From NCBI RefSeq assembly GCF_947497555.1, contig NZ_CANMGY010000001.1, positions 372,001 to 436,000 of the forward strand: 64,000 bases of DNA, in the 5' to 3' direction. A program made the position numbers and the translations under genes. Shown one piece after another: positions 26,508-36,593 of this stretch. The stretch's first letter is position 1. Each line of letters begins with the position of its first letter. The notes beneath the pieces are model-generated. The model saw only the letters and a list, made by a program, of their open reading frames with translations, was not told the DNA's origin and did not search any database. This stretch comes from an uncultured Umboniibacter sp. Its GTDB lineage: Bacteria; Pseudomonadota; Gammaproteobacteria; Pseudomonadales; DSM-25080.

Positions 26508-27827
26508 TTAGAATAGCGTTGGTTTCGGCTTCGGATGTCCAGCTGCCGCGAAAGCCCCATCCGCCTCGGCGTCGTGAGCTCGCATCTGAGCAAGGTTAAT
26601 TGTACTAATTTTGACATCCAAACTGACGTTACCATTATCTAAGTAAGCTTCACTAGTCACGACACCCCGATTATGGAGTTCAGCACGTAGCCGCCCCTGA
26701 GAGGGCTGTAGCTCCAACCGAGCACTAATGACCCCGGTGCCCAAGCGCTCTCGTAGCGCCGCCGCCAACTGACCAATACCCGCGCCCGTGACGGCGGAAA
26801 CCCATACTCGCCACGGCACGCCATGTTCGTCACGATCGATGCGCCCCTCTTCATAGCCCAAGAGGTCAATCTTGTTGAACACCATCAGCGTAGGAAGTTC
26901 CTTAGCTTTGATCTCCTCCAATACTTCATCAACGTGCGCAATTTGTTCATCCCGCCCCATCTCACTCGCATCAACGACATGGATCAATAGATCGGCTGAA
27001 GCCGCCTCTTCTAGCGTGGCGCGAAACGCTTCAACTAAGCGATGCGGCAGGTGGCTGATAAAACCAACGGTATCAGCTAACACTACTGGCCCCACATCTT
27101 CAACCTCAATCCGACGCATAGTGGGATCTAGCGTGGCAAACAACTGATTCGCTGCAAAGACGTCTGAATTAGCAAGGCGATTGAACAGCGTGCTTTTACC
27201 CGCGTTAGTATAACCAACCAACGACACGGTAGGTACTGATGCACGTGTGCGAGAGCGACGACCTTCGGCACGAGTCTTACGTACTTTATCAAGCCGGCGT
27301 TCAATATACTGTATACGCTCGCGGAGCATTCTCCGATCAGATTCCAACTGGGTTTCACCCGGACCACGCAGACCAATACCACCCTTTTGACGCTCCAGGT
27401 GCGTCCAACCGCGAATCAAACGTGTAGACATATGGCGTAACTGAGCCAGCTCAACCTGCAGCTTCCCTTCATGGGTCCGTGCACGCTGAGCGAAAATATC
27501 AAGAATCAAGCCAGTTCGATCAAGCACTCTACAGCCCAATTGCGCTTCAATGTTGCGCTCCTGTGACGGGCTTAGGTTGTGATCGAAAATAACAAGTTGG
27601 GCGGCTTCCTGCTCAACCGTTGCACGAATTTCCTCAAGCTTACCGGTACCAACAAAATATTTTGCGGTGGGCATTGCTCGCTTTCCAGTAATAAAAGCTA
27701 CAGGATCACCGCCAGCTGCTAGAACTAGCTCTTCAAATTCGCGGGGGTCTTCGGAAGATTCTAATTGAGAGAACTCAAGGTGAACTAGAACGGCAAGTTC
27801 ACCTGAGTCGGGTCGATCAAAAAACAA
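26508..27827 (-). CDS. hflX: Ribosome-associated GTPase HflX
   Basis: A 439-residue GTPase that binds the 50S subunit and splits or rescues stalled ribosomes under stress. The N-terminal HflX domain has the glycine-rich GTGKLEEI and ERQKGGIGLRGPGETQLESD blocks. The G domain has P-loop GYTNAGKSTLFNRL, switch region DTVGFISHLP and NKID. It begins 14 bp after the hfq stop codon, in the standard hfq-hflX-hflK-hflC order. Confidence 0.97.
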   Translation of the reverse strand: MFFDRPDSGELAVLVHLEFSQLESSEDPREFEELVLAAGGDPVAFITGKRAMPTAKYFVGTGKLEEIRATVEQEAAQLVIFDHNLSPSQERNIEAQLGCRVLDRTGLILDIFAQRARTHEGKLQVELAQLRHMSTRLIRGWTHLERQKGGIGLRGPGETQLESDRRMLRERIQYIERRLDKVRKTRAEGRRSRTRASVPTVSLVGYTNAGKSTLFNRLANSDVFAANQLFATLDPTMRRIEVEDVGPVVLADTVGFISHLPHRLVEAFRATLEEAASADLLIHVVDASEMGRDEQIAHVDEVLEEIKAKELPTLMVFNKIDLLGYEEGRIDRDEHGVPWRVWVSAVTGAGIGQLAAALRERLGTGVISARLELQPSQGRLRAELHNRGVVTSEAYLDNGNVSLDVKISTINLAQMRAHDAEADGAFAAAGHPKPKPTLF

Positions 27828-27841
27828 AGGAATATCTTTCC

Positions 27842-28090
27842 TTATTCAGCGTCGCTAGCCTCAGCTGGATTAGCAACTGGAACGCGCACGGCACGAGCAG
27901 GGACAATTGTTGAAATTGCATGCTTGTAGACCATTTGGCTAACTGTATTCTTAAGGAGGACAACAAACTGGTCGAACGACTCAATTTGACCCTGCAACTT
28001 AATACCGTTGACGAGGTAAATTGACACAGGAATGCGATCTTTTCTAAGAACGTTTAAATAAGGGTCTTGTAGGGTATGCCCTTTTGACAT
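27842..28090 (-). CDS. hfq: RNA chaperone Hfq
   Basis: An 82-residue Sm-like protein that forms hexamers and pairs small RNAs with mRNAs. The Sm1 motif ([28 protein letters not shown], including Gln8, Asp9 and Phe/Tyr contacts) and Sm2 motif YKHAIST are complete. The C-terminal tail is short and acidic-ended (NPAEASDAE), unlike the 102-residue E. coli protein. AAGGAG precedes the ATG. A 112-bp gap separates it from miaA and probably holds its own promoter. Confidence 0.98.
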   Translation of the reverse strand: MSKGHTLQDPYLNVLRKDRIPVSIYLVNGIKLQGQIESFDQFVVLLKNTVSQMVYKHAISTIVPARAVRVPVANPAEASDAE

Positions 28091-28202
28091 GACTTTCTCC
28101 TTGAGTGATTAAGCAATCTAAAACGACTATAGCAAACTTAGGTATAGCATGACTGCCAAAAAAATGGCGAATTAATTCTTCGCAAGTCGAAGTGTACCAC
28201 CG

Positions 28203-29156
28203 TTAGTCCTGCTGATAGTAGCGCAAAGCGACATTATTTAGACTGTCCCAATCAGGGGTTCCCGAAACATTGAGGTGAAAAACATCCTCCCAGCCACGGA
28301 GCCAGGTAAATTGTCGTTTGGCCAGCTGCCGAGTAGCCGCGAGAACCTGCTCCCTCATCGCATCAAAGCTAAGTTCACCAGCCAAGTAAAGCCACATTTG
28401 CCGGTAGCCCACGGAGCGCATAGAAGGCAAATCGAGATGAAGATCCCCTCGATTCATCAGTGCGGTCACCTCAGTTTCGAAACCAAGCTCCATCATCTGG
28501 GCGAAACGCAGCTCAATGCGCCGATGAAGTATTTTTCGATCGGCTGGCATAACTGCCATTTGCCGAACGTTGTAACGTTCACGCAGGTCATCCTTTTTCT
28601 GCTCGGTGTGCCACTGCGTTAGGGGTTTGCCGGTTTGTAGAAACACCTCATAGGCGCGCGACAAACGCTGGGAATGATTGGGGTGAATTCGTTCTGCGGC
28701 AGTGGGGTCAACCTGAGCAAGTAACTCGTGCACAGCCTGCCAACCACGATCCTCTGCAATGGCCTCCACCGCCGAGCGCACCGCTGGGTCAGCAGACGGC
28801 ATATTTGCTACACCTTCTAACAGCACTTTGTAGTAAAGCATGGTGCCGCCCACAAAGAGCGGCGTCCGATTGCGGGCATGACTGCGCTCAATTTCACGTA
28901 ACGCATCATTACGGAAGTCTACCGCGTTATAAGCATCAGCTGGGTCGCGAATATCAATTAAACGGTGCGGCGCTTGAGCAAGTTCTTCCGCTGAGGGCTT
29001 GGCGCTACCAATATCTAGACCACGATATACCATGGCCGAATCCACCGAGATGATATCAAAGCCGCCGGTCTTATAGAGCTCGATAGCCAGTGCGGTCTTT
29101 CCCGATGCAGTAGGGCCCATCAAAAAGCCGACGCGATCTGTCGCCAATGAACTCAC
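28203..29156 (-). CDS. miaA: tRNA dimethylallyltransferase
   Basis: Adds an isopentenyl group to A37 of tRNAs reading UNN codons. The protein has P-loop MGPTASGKT, the [16 protein letters not shown] block, the substrate-tunnel segment [16 protein letters not shown], and the C-terminal [12 protein letters not shown]. The frame can start at a TTG at 29186 inside mutL, but a GTG at 29156, just after the mutL stop, has GGGG 8 nt upstream. It gives 317 residues, close to the family length, so I chose it. The mutL-miaA-hfq order is standard. Confidence 0.95.
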   Translation of the reverse strand: MSSLATDRVGFLMGPTASGKTALAIELYKTGGFDIISVDSAMVYRGLDIGSAKPSAEELAQAPHRLIDIRDPADAYNAVDFRNDALREIERSHARNRTPLFVGGTMLYYKVLLEGVANMPSADPAVRSAVEAIAEDRGWQAVHELLAQVDPTAAERIHPNHSQRLSRAYEVFLQTGKPLTQWHTEQKKDDLRERYNVRQMAVMPADRKILHRRIELRFAQMMELGFETEVTALMNRGDLHLDLPSMRSVGYRQMWLYLAGELSFDAMREQVLAATRQLAKRQFTWLRGWEDVFHLNVSGTPDWDSLNNVALRYYQQD

Positions 29157-29157
29157 G

Positions 29158-31032
29158 CTACTGACCCCGAAGGAAGAGTTTATCAAGTTGGTTCAAGGTC
29201 ATAAGCGCCCATGTAGGGCGGCCGTGGTTGCACTGGCCGCTGCGTTCAGTTTCTTCCATGTCACGAAGTAAGGCATTCATTTCCGGGATCGTAAGCTTTC
29301 GATTCGCTCGGACTGATCCGTGACAGGCCATGGTGGAAAGTAATTCATTCACATGCGCTTCAATACGATCGGAAGTGCCGTATTTCTCAAGATCCACCAG
29401 CACATCATAGACGAGCTGTTCGATATTCGCCTGACTTAACAGCACTGGAACCTGACGAATAATCAAACTTTCATCACTGACTACATCAATCTGAAAGCCG
29501 AGCTTTTTAAACAGGAGTTGATGTTCCTCTGCCGCTTCTACCTGGCCTGCTGACGCCGCTAAACTCTGGGGCACAAGCAGCGGTTGCGCTAACAATCCAT
29601 TGGCGGAAAAATCGGCTTTCATACGCTCATAGGTAATGCGCTCGTGAGCCGCGTGCATATCAACCACAATAAGTCCCTGCTCATTCTCCGAAAGAATGTA
29701 GATGCCCTTTAGCTGCGCAACTGCGAAGCCAAGGGGCGGAATATCTGCGGCGCTGGTTTCGCTCAACGGCTGAGGCGAATAGGGGGCTACTGAAGTTAGG
29801 TCAGCGCTTTCAGCCGCCGAGGTAGTGTCAGAATATAGCCCCTTCCAATCGCTATTCTGACTGGGTGGCGCAGGCTGATAGCCAGCGCCAAAATTCCCAG
29901 TGCTACCGGCAGCGTCCGCCGCCTTCGCAAAACCCAGTGGGCGTTGCTCGTTAATTGCGTTAACAACTGCTTCATTCGCCAACGCTGATTGCATTGCCGA
30001 TGCATCCATCGCGCCGGGTAGCGAGTCACTTGGCTTTAAATCCGCAATGACTCTATGGAGCGTCCGAAATAGGAAGTCATGGACGAGACGCTGATCGCGG
30101 AAACGGACTTCGTGTTTAGTTGGGTGCACGTTCACATCAACGGTTGCTGGATCCAACTCCAAATACAGGACAAATGCTGGGTGGCGCCCGTGGAACAGCA
30201 CATCACGGTATGCCTGACGAACCGCATGGCTCACTACACGATCTCTGATGGCTCGACCGTTGACAAAAAAGTACTGAAGGTCTGCCTGAGAACGAGAGAA
30301 TGTAGGCTTGGCTAACCAACCCCATAATTTCAATCCCGACGCCGCGACGTTAACGTGAATCGCATCTTCCATAAACGCCCTGCCACAGAGCTCTGCAATT
30401 CGGCGCTCCATGGATAATTGGTCTTCTCCAGAGCGAAGCGAGTGAACCGCCTTACCATTGTGCCTCAGCGTGAAGTTCGTACTAAAATTGGCAAGCGCTA
30501 TGCGCTTGAAAGTATCATCGATCCGCCCGAACTCAGTTTTTTCAGTACGCAGAAATTTGCGTCGTGCTGGCGTATTGAAGAAGAGATCTCGGACTTCAAC
30601 CGTGGTTCCCTGAGGGTGTGAGGCAGGGCTTAACTCAGGCACCATATCAGCGCCCTGAGTTCGAGCTTGCCACGCCTCTTCACCATCTTCACTCGAACTC
30701 ATCAACAGCTTCGACACTGAACTTATCGATGCGAGCGCCTCACCGCGAAAACCCAAGGAAGTAACCGCCTCAAGATCGTCGAGCTGGTAGATTTTTGACG
30801 TTGCGTGGCGGGATAGAGCTAAGGGTAGATCATCCGATGCTAAGCCGGAACCATTGTCGCGAACACGAATGAGCTTAACGCCTCCTTGCTCCACATCAAT
30901 ATCAACACGAGTTGCGCCAGCGTCTAACGCATTTTCTAACAGCTCTTTTGCCACCGAGGCCGGCCGTTCAACAACTTCTCCCGCAGCAATTTGGTTTGCT
31001 AGCCGAGGAGTGAGGGTACGAATTTTAGTCAT
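29158..31032 (-). CDS. mutL: DNA mismatch repair protein MutL
   Basis: A 624-residue GHKL ATPase that links MutS mismatch recognition to strand removal. The N-terminal ATPase motifs are complete: [24 protein letters not shown] and [16 protein letters not shown]. The C-terminal dimerisation domain carries [12 protein letters not shown] (Asp458 to Glu469), fitting the DxHA(x)2E(x)4E endonuclease motif, plus MACHGSVRA and CNHGRPT. These are signs of a nicking-competent MutL, unlike that of E. coli. Between the two lies a poorly conserved linker (about 345-430). Confidence 0.97.
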   Translation of the reverse strand: MTKIRTLTPRLANQIAAGEVVERPASVAKELLENALDAGATRVDIDVEQGGVKLIRVRDNGSGLASDDLPLALSRHATSKIYQLDDLEAVTSLGFRGEALASISSVSKLLMSSSEDGEEAWQARTQGADMVPELSPASHPQGTTVEVRDLFFNTPARRKFLRTEKTEFGRIDDTFKRIALANFSTNFTLRHNGKAVHSLRSGEDQLSMERRIAELCGRAFMEDAIHVNVAASGLKLWGWLAKPTFSRSQADLQYFFVNGRAIRDRVVSHAVRQAYRDVLFHGRHPAFVLYLELDPATVDVNVHPTKHEVRFRDQRLVHDFLFRTLHRVIADLKPSDSLPGAMDASAMQSALANEAVVNAINEQRPLGFAKAADAAGSTGNFGAGYQPAPPSQNSDWKGLYSDTTSAAESADLTSVAPYSPQPLSETSAADIPPLGFAVAQLKGIYILSENEQGLIVVDMHAAHERITYERMKADFSANGLLAQPLLVPQSLAASAGQVEAAEEHQLLFKKLGFQIDVVSDESLIIRQVPVLLSQANIEQLVYDVLVDLEKYGTSDRIEAHVNELLSTMACHGSVRANRKLTIPEMNALLRDMEETERSGQCNHGRPTWALMTLNQLDKLFLRGQ

Positions 31033-31033
31033 A

Positions 31034-32332
31034 TTACTCGTTAGGAATGATTAAGGTTTGACCAATGCGAATCACATCGGTGCTCAAATTATTCGCCGTT
31101 TTGATGGCTTGAACGCTAACGCGGTTGCGCTGAGCAATCAAACCAAGCGAATCGCCCGGCGCAACCGTATGCTCGCGAATCAAGCCAGTCTTATAGGCAG
31201 CTAGCAGCGTGCCAGCAGGAGGAAGAGCACGGAAATAGGCGTCGACTCCGTTAAAGATACGCTGCGCCATCTTGCTGCGATAATCTCTCGTCGCCAATTT
31301 GCGCGCTTCCCCGGGATTCGAAATAAAACCGGTCTCGACCAAAATCGAAGCAATATCTGGGTTCTTCAGCACTACAAAACCCGCTTGCTCTACACGTCGC
31401 TTATGCAGACGAGCGATACCGCCGATTTCATCAAGCACTTCTGCACCCACCTCGAGACTGTGAGACAGCGTTCCGGTCATCGAAAGATCGAGCAGTACGC
31501 CCGCGAGGATTTGATCTTCCATATCTACGAGATTAACGCCGCCAACCAAGTCCGACTGATTCTCGGACTCGGCGAGAAACCTTGCCATCTCGGACGTGGC
31601 ACCGCTCTCGGATAGCGCAAACACCGATGCCCCGTTAGCTTGAGGGTTGGTAAAAGCGTCGGCATGAATTGAAATAAAGAGATCGGCTTGCCGCTCACGG
31701 GCGATGTCGTTTCGCCCTCGCAGCGGGATATAGTAATCACCATCACGGGTTAAGTAGGCTTCGTAGCCAGCCGTTGCGTTAAGCTTATCCACTAAGCGTT
31801 TGGCGATATCGAGGACAACATTTTTTTCTCGCAAGCCTCCGGGCCCAGAGGCACCGGGATCCTCACCGCCATGACCGGGATCCACAACTACCCTAATGTT
31901 ACGGTTAGCGGAGGTATCAACGGCAATAACGGAAGAGGGCGCGTCGACTTCAGGAACGTCGACCACCAGCCGAGGGCCCGCATCAGCCGTTGCACCAAGA
32001 GTAAGGGTTTTAACCCCTACACTACGGCTTAAATCAATGACTATGCGCAGTTTGTCGTCACTGGTTGAATAGCGTAAGCCATCCACACTGCTGCTTTCTT
32101 CAAAGCTGGGTAGGCCTACGTGAGAAAGTAAGCTACCCCTCTCAATATCAATCACAAAACGGCTAGGATTATCTAACGCGAAGGAGCTGTAGGAGGCTGC
32201 TTCATTCATATCGAACACGATGCGGGTGTTATCCGGGGCGTGGTAAGTTCGGATCCCCTGCACCGTGTTAGCGAGACTAGCGGCGCTAATAAAGATCAGA
32301 ATAAGGGCAATACAACCGTTACGCAGTATCAT
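31034..32332 (-). CDS. amiC: N-acetylmuramoyl-L-alanine amidase (AmiB/AmiC type)
   Basis: A 432-residue exported cell-wall amidase that cleaves the stem peptide from MurNAc at the division septum. Order: signal peptide (about 1-21), AMIN domain (24-125) for septal localisation, zinc amidase_3 domain (145-370) and a C-terminal LysM (about 385-430, [18 protein letters not shown]). Zinc ligands and catalytic Glu are seen in [34 protein letters not shown] and LVETGFISN. The AMIN-amidase-LysM layout is that of AmiB of Pseudomonas and E. coli. It starts next to tsaE in the usual tsaE-amiB-mutL order. Confidence 0.95.
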   Translation of the reverse strand: MILRNGCIALILIFISAASLANTVQGIRTYHAPDNTRIVFDMNEAASYSSFALDNPSRFVIDIERGSLLSHVGLPSFEESSSVDGLRYSTSDDKLRIVIDLSRSVGVKTLTLGATADAGPRLVVDVPEVDAPSSVIAVDTSANRNIRVVVDPGHGGEDPGASGPGGLREKNVVLDIAKRLVDKLNATAGYEAYLTRDGDYYIPLRGRNDIARERQADLFISIHADAFTNPQANGASVFALSESGATSEMARFLAESENQSDLVGGVNLVDMEDQILAGVLLDLSMTGTLSHSLEVGAEVLDEIGGIARLHKRRVEQAGFVVLKNPDIASILVETGFISNPGEARKLATRDYRSKMAQRIFNGVDAYFRALPPAGTLLAAYKTGLIREHTVAPGDSLGLIAQRNRVSVQAIKTANNLSTDVIRIGQTLIIPNE

Positions 32333-32790
32333 TATTGGCCATCCTGCGACGTAATGGCCGCAACCAAATTCTTTGCCGCCTCACTGCGATGTTCAAAACT
32401 AACTTCCCGGCCTTCATTCTTCGCATTCAAATTAATGATCAAGTCCGGCGAAGGCAACATTCCTGCTCCACGTTCGTCCCACTCAATCAGCGCGATACTT
32501 CGATCCGAAAAGTAATCACGAATACCCATGTATTCTAATTCTTCGGGATCACCCAAGCGGTATAGGTCGAAGTGGAAAAGTTGCCACGGTTTGAGGTCGT
32601 AGGGTTCTACTAGCGTGTAGGTTGGACTCTTCACCGCGCCAGCATGACCGAAGCCTTGTAAAATACCACGACTGAGCGTGGTTTTACCCGCGCCTAGGTG
32701 CCCGCGAAGAAAGACCACTGCTCCACCCTGTAAGCCACGCGCTATGCTCTTCCCTAGCGCAATTGTAGCGGCCTCGTCTGCTAACCACAT
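32332..32790 (-). CDS. tsaE: tRNA threonylcarbamoyladenosine biosynthesis ATPase TsaE
   Basis: A 152-residue P-loop ATPase required with TsaB and TsaD for t6A37 formation on ANN-decoding tRNAs. Motifs: Walker [15 protein letters not shown], then [11 protein letters not shown] and the Walker B-like [18 protein letters not shown], followed by LIEWDERG. It overlaps both neighbours (nnr by 10 bp, amidase by 1 bp), so the genes are tightly coupled. Confidence 0.96.
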   Translation of the reverse strand: MWLADEAATIALGKSIARGLQGGAVVFLRGHLGAGKTTLSRGILQGFGHAGAVKSPTYTLVEPYDLKPWQLFHFDLYRLGDPEELEYMGIRDYFSDRSIALIEWDERGAGMLPSPDLIINLNAKNEGREVSFEHRSEAAKNLVAAITSQDGQ

Positions 32791-34244
32791 GTGCCTAACT
32801 CTACTCCATTGATATGCGCTCGAATGAGCACCAATAATTCACTCACACTTAATCCGCGTTCGCCATGATTGTCTCGCCACTGGTCGGCTGCCTTACCGTG
32901 CCAAAATACGCCAGCGGCGGCGGCCTCAAAGGGAGTAAGTCCCTGTGCCTGAAGCGCCGCAATCACTCCGGTGAGAATATCGCCCGAACCGGCCACGCCC
33001 AGCGCTGGGTTACCCGATGAATTGATGATACATCTATCCGCGTCACACACAATGGTTCCCGGGCCTTTTAACACCACAACACCACCAAATCTCCGCTGTA
33101 TCTGCTTAGCGGCTGTTATTCTATCAGCATTTACGGCCGCTGCAGAAACTCCTAATAGCGCCGCGGCTTCACCTGTATGAGGTGTTAACACCCACTGGTT
33201 AGAAAAGCTTGGCTTCGTCGCCAACAGCCTGAGCGCTCCGGCATCCAGGACGGCAGGGCAATCTAATTGATGGCAAAGCGTCAGCGGGCTATGGTCATCG
33301 TCAGCCAAACCTGGACCCAGTGCCAAAACAGAGAGCGACGCAATATGCTCTAGCTGTTCATGGCGACACACCATAATTTCGGGCCGGCGAGCATTGATGG
33401 CAGCTTGTCCTAGCTCATCGGTAGCCAACGTTACCAACCCAGCACCACTAAATAGTGCCGCTTCCGCCGTGAGTATGGCGGCTCCCGCAGTTTGCCGTGC
33501 GCCGCCATAGACGACAACATGCCCTGCTTGGTGTTTAAAATGATTGATCGAGCGCGCGGGCAATGAATCTACGGATATTAACAGTTCGGCCTGGCGCTGA
33601 TAGGGTTCAATGAATCGAGCATGGCAACCTAGGTCAAATTTTTCTACTTGCCCAGCAACCTCTTTGCCGCCCCCGGTAAGCAAACCCGGTTTCAAGCTGA
33701 GGAAGGTTGCGGTGACTTTTGCAGGAATTGCATTGACGGCGTCTCCTGTATCAACATTTAAGCCCGAGGGACAGTCCACGGCAAGGACAGGAATGTCACT
33801 GTCTATAACATTTTGAAACAGTGTCTTTAAGTTGGGTTTTAAGGGAGGTTCGAAGCCCACACCAATTAGCGCGTCGACGAGTAGATCGGCATTAAACGCC
33901 ACACCTTTAGACCAATTCAGCCAAGATACCCCAATCTGGGCAGCCGCTTCGAAGGCTAATTTAGCGTCGCCCATGAGTGACCCTGGGTCTACCACAGTGA
34001 CAACCTCCACGGACCAACCCGTTTCTTTGAGTTCGGCGGCTATTTGCCAACCGTCGCCACCATTATTACCACCGCCACATAGCACGATGCAGTGCTGGGG
34101 ATTGAAATGTGTCTGGATAAGCTCCACACAGCAGTGAGATGCCCGTTTCATGAGGGAATAGCCGGATATGCGTTCTACCTGTTGAAAATCCCTATCAAGC
34201 AGCTTTACGTTGTCACTTGATAGGGTGGGCTGCCAATGCAACAT
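32781..34244 (-). CDS. nnr: Bifunctional NAD(P)HX repair enzyme
   Basis: A 487-residue fusion of NAD(P)HX epimerase and ADP-dependent (S)-NAD(P)HX dehydratase, which repair hydrated NADH and NADPH. The N-terminal YjeF_N domain (about 1-215) has the GGGNNGGDGWQIA and VDALIGVGF motifs with DCPSGLNVDTGD. The C-terminal ribokinase-like domain (about 230-480) has LTPHTGEAAALLG, VLKGPGTIV and the ATP/phosphate-binding AGSGDILTGVI. Placement directly before tsaE is typical. Confidence 0.96.
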   Translation of the reverse strand: MLHWQPTLSSDNVKLLDRDFQQVERISGYSLMKRASHCCVELIQTHFNPQHCIVLCGGGNNGGDGWQIAAELKETGWSVEVVTVVDPGSLMGDAKLAFEAAAQIGVSWLNWSKGVAFNADLLVDALIGVGFEPPLKPNLKTLFQNVIDSDIPVLAVDCPSGLNVDTGDAVNAIPAKVTATFLSLKPGLLTGGGKEVAGQVEKFDLGCHARFIEPYQRQAELLISVDSLPARSINHFKHQAGHVVVYGGARQTAGAAILTAEAALFSGAGLVTLATDELGQAAINARRPEIMVCRHEQLEHIASLSVLALGPGLADDDHSPLTLCHQLDCPAVLDAGALRLLATKPSFSNQWVLTPHTGEAAALLGVSAAAVNADRITAAKQIQRRFGGVVVLKGPGTIVCDADRCIINSSGNPALGVAGSGDILTGVIAALQAQGLTPFEAAAAGVFWHGKAADQWRDNHGERGLSVSELLVLIRAHINGVELGTCG

Positions 34245-34313
34245 GGCTAATCTCCGCTTCGTTTATAACCAGTGTTCCGTGTTACAAAGCGAGTTGCAAG
34301 GCTAGTTTTACAG

Positions 34314-34634
34314 TTAGTTAGCCATCGCTGCGTAATAGGCGGCAAGGTTTTCGATATCCGCATCGGATAACGCCGCTGCTTGGCCGGCCATCACTGCACC
34401 GTTACCGACGGGTTTTCGATCGCCACTTCGGTAAGCTTTGATTGAGTTGATCAAGTAGAGCTCATTCTGCCCCGCTAGATTTGGGTACCCTGGAATCACG
34501 GCCTTACCATCTGCGCCATGACAGGCAGTACAGACGGCGGCCTTTGCTTCCCCAGCGACGGGGTCACCCGCACCGATAGCAACCGAGCTTAGCGCGATAC
34601 CTAAAGTCAAAGTAGCTAGATTAGCTTTATTCAT
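34314..34634 (-). CDS. Small exported c-type cytochrome
   Basis: A 106-residue monohaem cytochrome c of the c5/c553-like class. It has a signal peptide (residues 1-22), one haem site CTACH (Cys35, Cys38, His39) and a probable axial ligand Met82 in [12 protein letters not shown], followed by a C-terminal helix. It would carry electrons in the periplasm. It is inserted between queG and nnr, which are usually neighbours, and has no respiratory gene next to it. Its partner is unknown. Confidence 0.92.
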   Translation of the reverse strand: MNKANLATLTLGIALSSVAIGAGDPVAGEAKAAVCTACHGADGKAVIPGYPNLAGQNELYLINSIKAYRSGDRKPVGNGAVMAGQAAALSDADIENLAAYYAAMAN

Positions 34635-34745
34635 ATCATTATCTCCATGAGTGAAATCGTGATTGTCTACGCTTTATACGCTAAGATTCGCAATTCGTCT
34701 CTGTTGTTGATAGCAGAAATTTCAACGTCACCCCAAGTGAGTGTT

Positions 34746-35846
34746 ATGACCGAATCACACCCTCTTAATCTGCAAACGGCAGCCCGACAAATAAAGACCT
34801 GGGGCACGGAGCTAGGCTTCAATGACCTTCGTATCACCGATACGGATCTCGAATTGGATGCGGCACGCCTGAAGGCATGGCTCGGCAATAATATGCACAT
34901 GCCATTAGAGTGGATGACGGACCATGGCGACATGCGCTACACCCCTAATTCTCTTTTGGAAGGCACTCAGCGGGTGATCTCAGTAAGACTTAACTATTTA
35001 CCTGAAGACGTTGACCTTATTGCTCCGCTAAAGAACGAAAACGCGGCCTACATTTCGCGCTATGCCTTGGGCCGCGATTATCACAAACTGTTTCGTAAGC
35101 GTCTCGCTAAGTTGGCAGCCAAAATTTCCGAGGCCTTTCCCAACAGTACTCAGCGGGCGCTAGTGGACTCGGCGCCGGTGATGGAAAAAGCACTCGCTCG
35201 CAAGGCTGGTCATGGCTGGGTAGGTAAAAACTCGTTAATTATCCACCCTGAAGATGGCAGCTACTTCTTTTTGGGGGAAATTTATACGGATCTTGAATTG
35301 CCGATTGATCAACCCGATGATGCGGACCGCTGCGACGATTGCGAAGCTTGTCTGAAGGTTTGCCCTACCGACGCGTTCATAGCGCCCTACCAGCTAGAAG
35401 TGAAGCGCTGTATTTCGTATCTAACCATTGAGAATACCGGCCCCATTCCACTCGAATTCCGTGAGGCGATTGGCAATCGGGTTTTTGGGTGTGATGATTG
35501 TCAAATTATCTGTCCCTGGAACAAACAGCCCGCTACCACCAATGAAGTCGATTTCTCGCCGAGGAACGATCTGGACAGTGCGGATCTATCGCGGTTATTT
35601 CGCTGGAATGAGGAGGAGTTTTTGACAGCCACCGTAGGCTCGCCATTACGGAGATCTGGCTATCACAATTTCCTGCGCAATTTGGCAATCGGCCTCGGTA
35701 ACGCCCCAAGTAGCGACGAACATATCTCCTTGCTTAAACAGCGCCTCGCGGAGAATATCAGCGAACTGCTCAACGAACATATTCAGTGGGCTATCGAACG
35801 CCAGGAGTCGCGCCGCAAGCGTCGCCGCAAAAGTAAACGAGCCTAG
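34746..35846 (+). CDS. queG: Epoxyqueuosine reductase
   Basis: Reduces epoxyqueuosine to queuosine in tRNA, using cobalamin and two [4Fe-4S] clusters. The N-terminal domain has VSVRLNYLPE and the YALGRDYHKLFRKRL block. The VDSAPVMEKALARKAGHGWVGKNSLII region is characteristic. Two ferredoxin-type cysteine clusters follow: CDDCEACLKVCPTDA with a later CISY, and CDDCQIICPWNK. The start at the ATG at 34746 gives 366 residues; the open frame upstream to 34647 overlaps the divergent cytochrome control region. The tail is strongly basic (RRKRRRKSKR). Its stop is immediately followed by the AGAACCC repeat. Confidence 0.96.
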   Translation: MTESHPLNLQTAARQIKTWGTELGFNDLRITDTDLELDAARLKAWLGNNMHMPLEWMTDHGDMRYTPNSLLEGTQRVISVRLNYLPEDVDLIAPLKNENAAYISRYALGRDYHKLFRKRLAKLAAKISEAFPNSTQRALVDSAPVMEKALARKAGHGWVGKNSLIIHPEDGSYFFLGEIYTDLELPIDQPDDADRCDDCEACLKVCPTDAFIAPYQLEVKRCISYLTIENTGPIPLEFREAIGNRVFGCDDCQIICPWNKQPATTNEVDFSPRNDLDSADLSRLFRWNEEEFLTATVGSPLRRSGYHNFLRNLAIGLGNAPSSDEHISLLKQRLAENISELLNEHIQWAIERQESRRKRRRKSKRA

Positions 35847-35893
35847 AACCCAGAACCCAGAACCCAGAACCCAGAACCCAGAACCCAGAACCT
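35845..35893. repeat. Heptanucleotide tandem repeat (AGAACCC) x7
   Basis: Six perfect AGAACCC copies and a seventh ending in T fill 35845-35893. The first copy supplies the AG of the queG TAG stop, and the last bases form the reverse complement of the orn TAG stop. The opposite strand reads GGGTTCT repeatedly and so has six GGG runs spaced by four bases, a G-quadruplex pattern. Confidence 0.95.
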
Positions 35894-36434
35894 AGAGCTT
35901 AAAAAGCTGCTCTCGATAGACTACCAACTCGGCGATAGAGTCCCGAATATCATCTAAGGCAAGGTGTGAGCCTTTCTTATGTACCTGATCAAGCGTGGCA
36001 GGGCTCCAGCGACGAGCCAATTCCTTGAGCGTAGAAACATCGATCATACGGTAGTGAAAATACGCTTCGAGTGCCGGCATATACTTCACTAAGAATCGAC
36101 GATCTTGACCAACTGAATTGCCACAAATCGGTGAGACGCCGCTGGGCACCCACTGTTTTAGAAATTCAATCGTCTCCGCTTCGGCTTTAGCAAGATCAAC
36201 GTGGCTGCGTAGACATCTTTCGGTCAGCCCTGAACGACCGTGATGCTCTATACACCATTCATTCATAGCAGCTAACGCTTCCTCACTATGGTGAATGGCG
36301 ATGCTAGGCCCCTCGGCCAATACATTAAGTTCGGCGTCAGTAACAATGGTGGCAATTTCAAGAATGGTATCAACCTCAGGCTCTAAACCCGTCATTTCTA
36401 GGTCAATCCAAATTAAGCGCTGATCAACAGACAT
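35892..36434 (-). CDS. orn: Oligoribonuclease
   Basis: A 180-residue DEDDh 3'-5' exoribonuclease that degrades 2-5 nt RNA fragments and pGpG, thereby finishing cyclic-di-GMP turnover. Motifs: [22 protein letters not shown] (exo I, Asp and Glu), [12 protein letters not shown] (exo II), and [14 protein letters not shown] (exo III with His and Asp). Length matches the family. In many gammaproteobacteria it neighbours rsgA and psd; here an M16 peptidase gene lies between. Confidence 0.97.
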   Translation of the reverse strand: MSVDQRLIWIDLEMTGLEPEVDTILEIATIVTDAELNVLAEGPSIAIHHSEEALAAMNEWCIEHHGRSGLTERCLRSHVDLAKAEAETIEFLKQWVPSGVSPICGNSVGQDRRFLVKYMPALEAYFHYRMIDVSTLKELARRWSPATLDQVHKKGSHLALDDIRDSIAELVVYREQLFKL

Positions 36435-36593
36435 AGTGGCTTCCTAATTAGTCTCATCGCGATGATAGCACAGCTTAAGCCACCACGTAGAATCCACAGT
36501 AGAGCACCTCTTAGTTTCACTGGCAACTACTGTATCCCCCGCAGAAACTGTGCAATACTCGTACTTCGAAAAAATCAATTATGGACTCAAAAA

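Noticed and set aside
28091-28202. Possible sigma-54 site (TTGGCA...TGC) before hfq
   Set aside because: The GG-GC spacing is too short for sigma-54, and no clear sigma-70 pair could be fixed either.
34205-34220. ACGTTGTCACTTGA near the start of nnr as a possible operator
   Set aside because: Single half-site, with no inverted partner.
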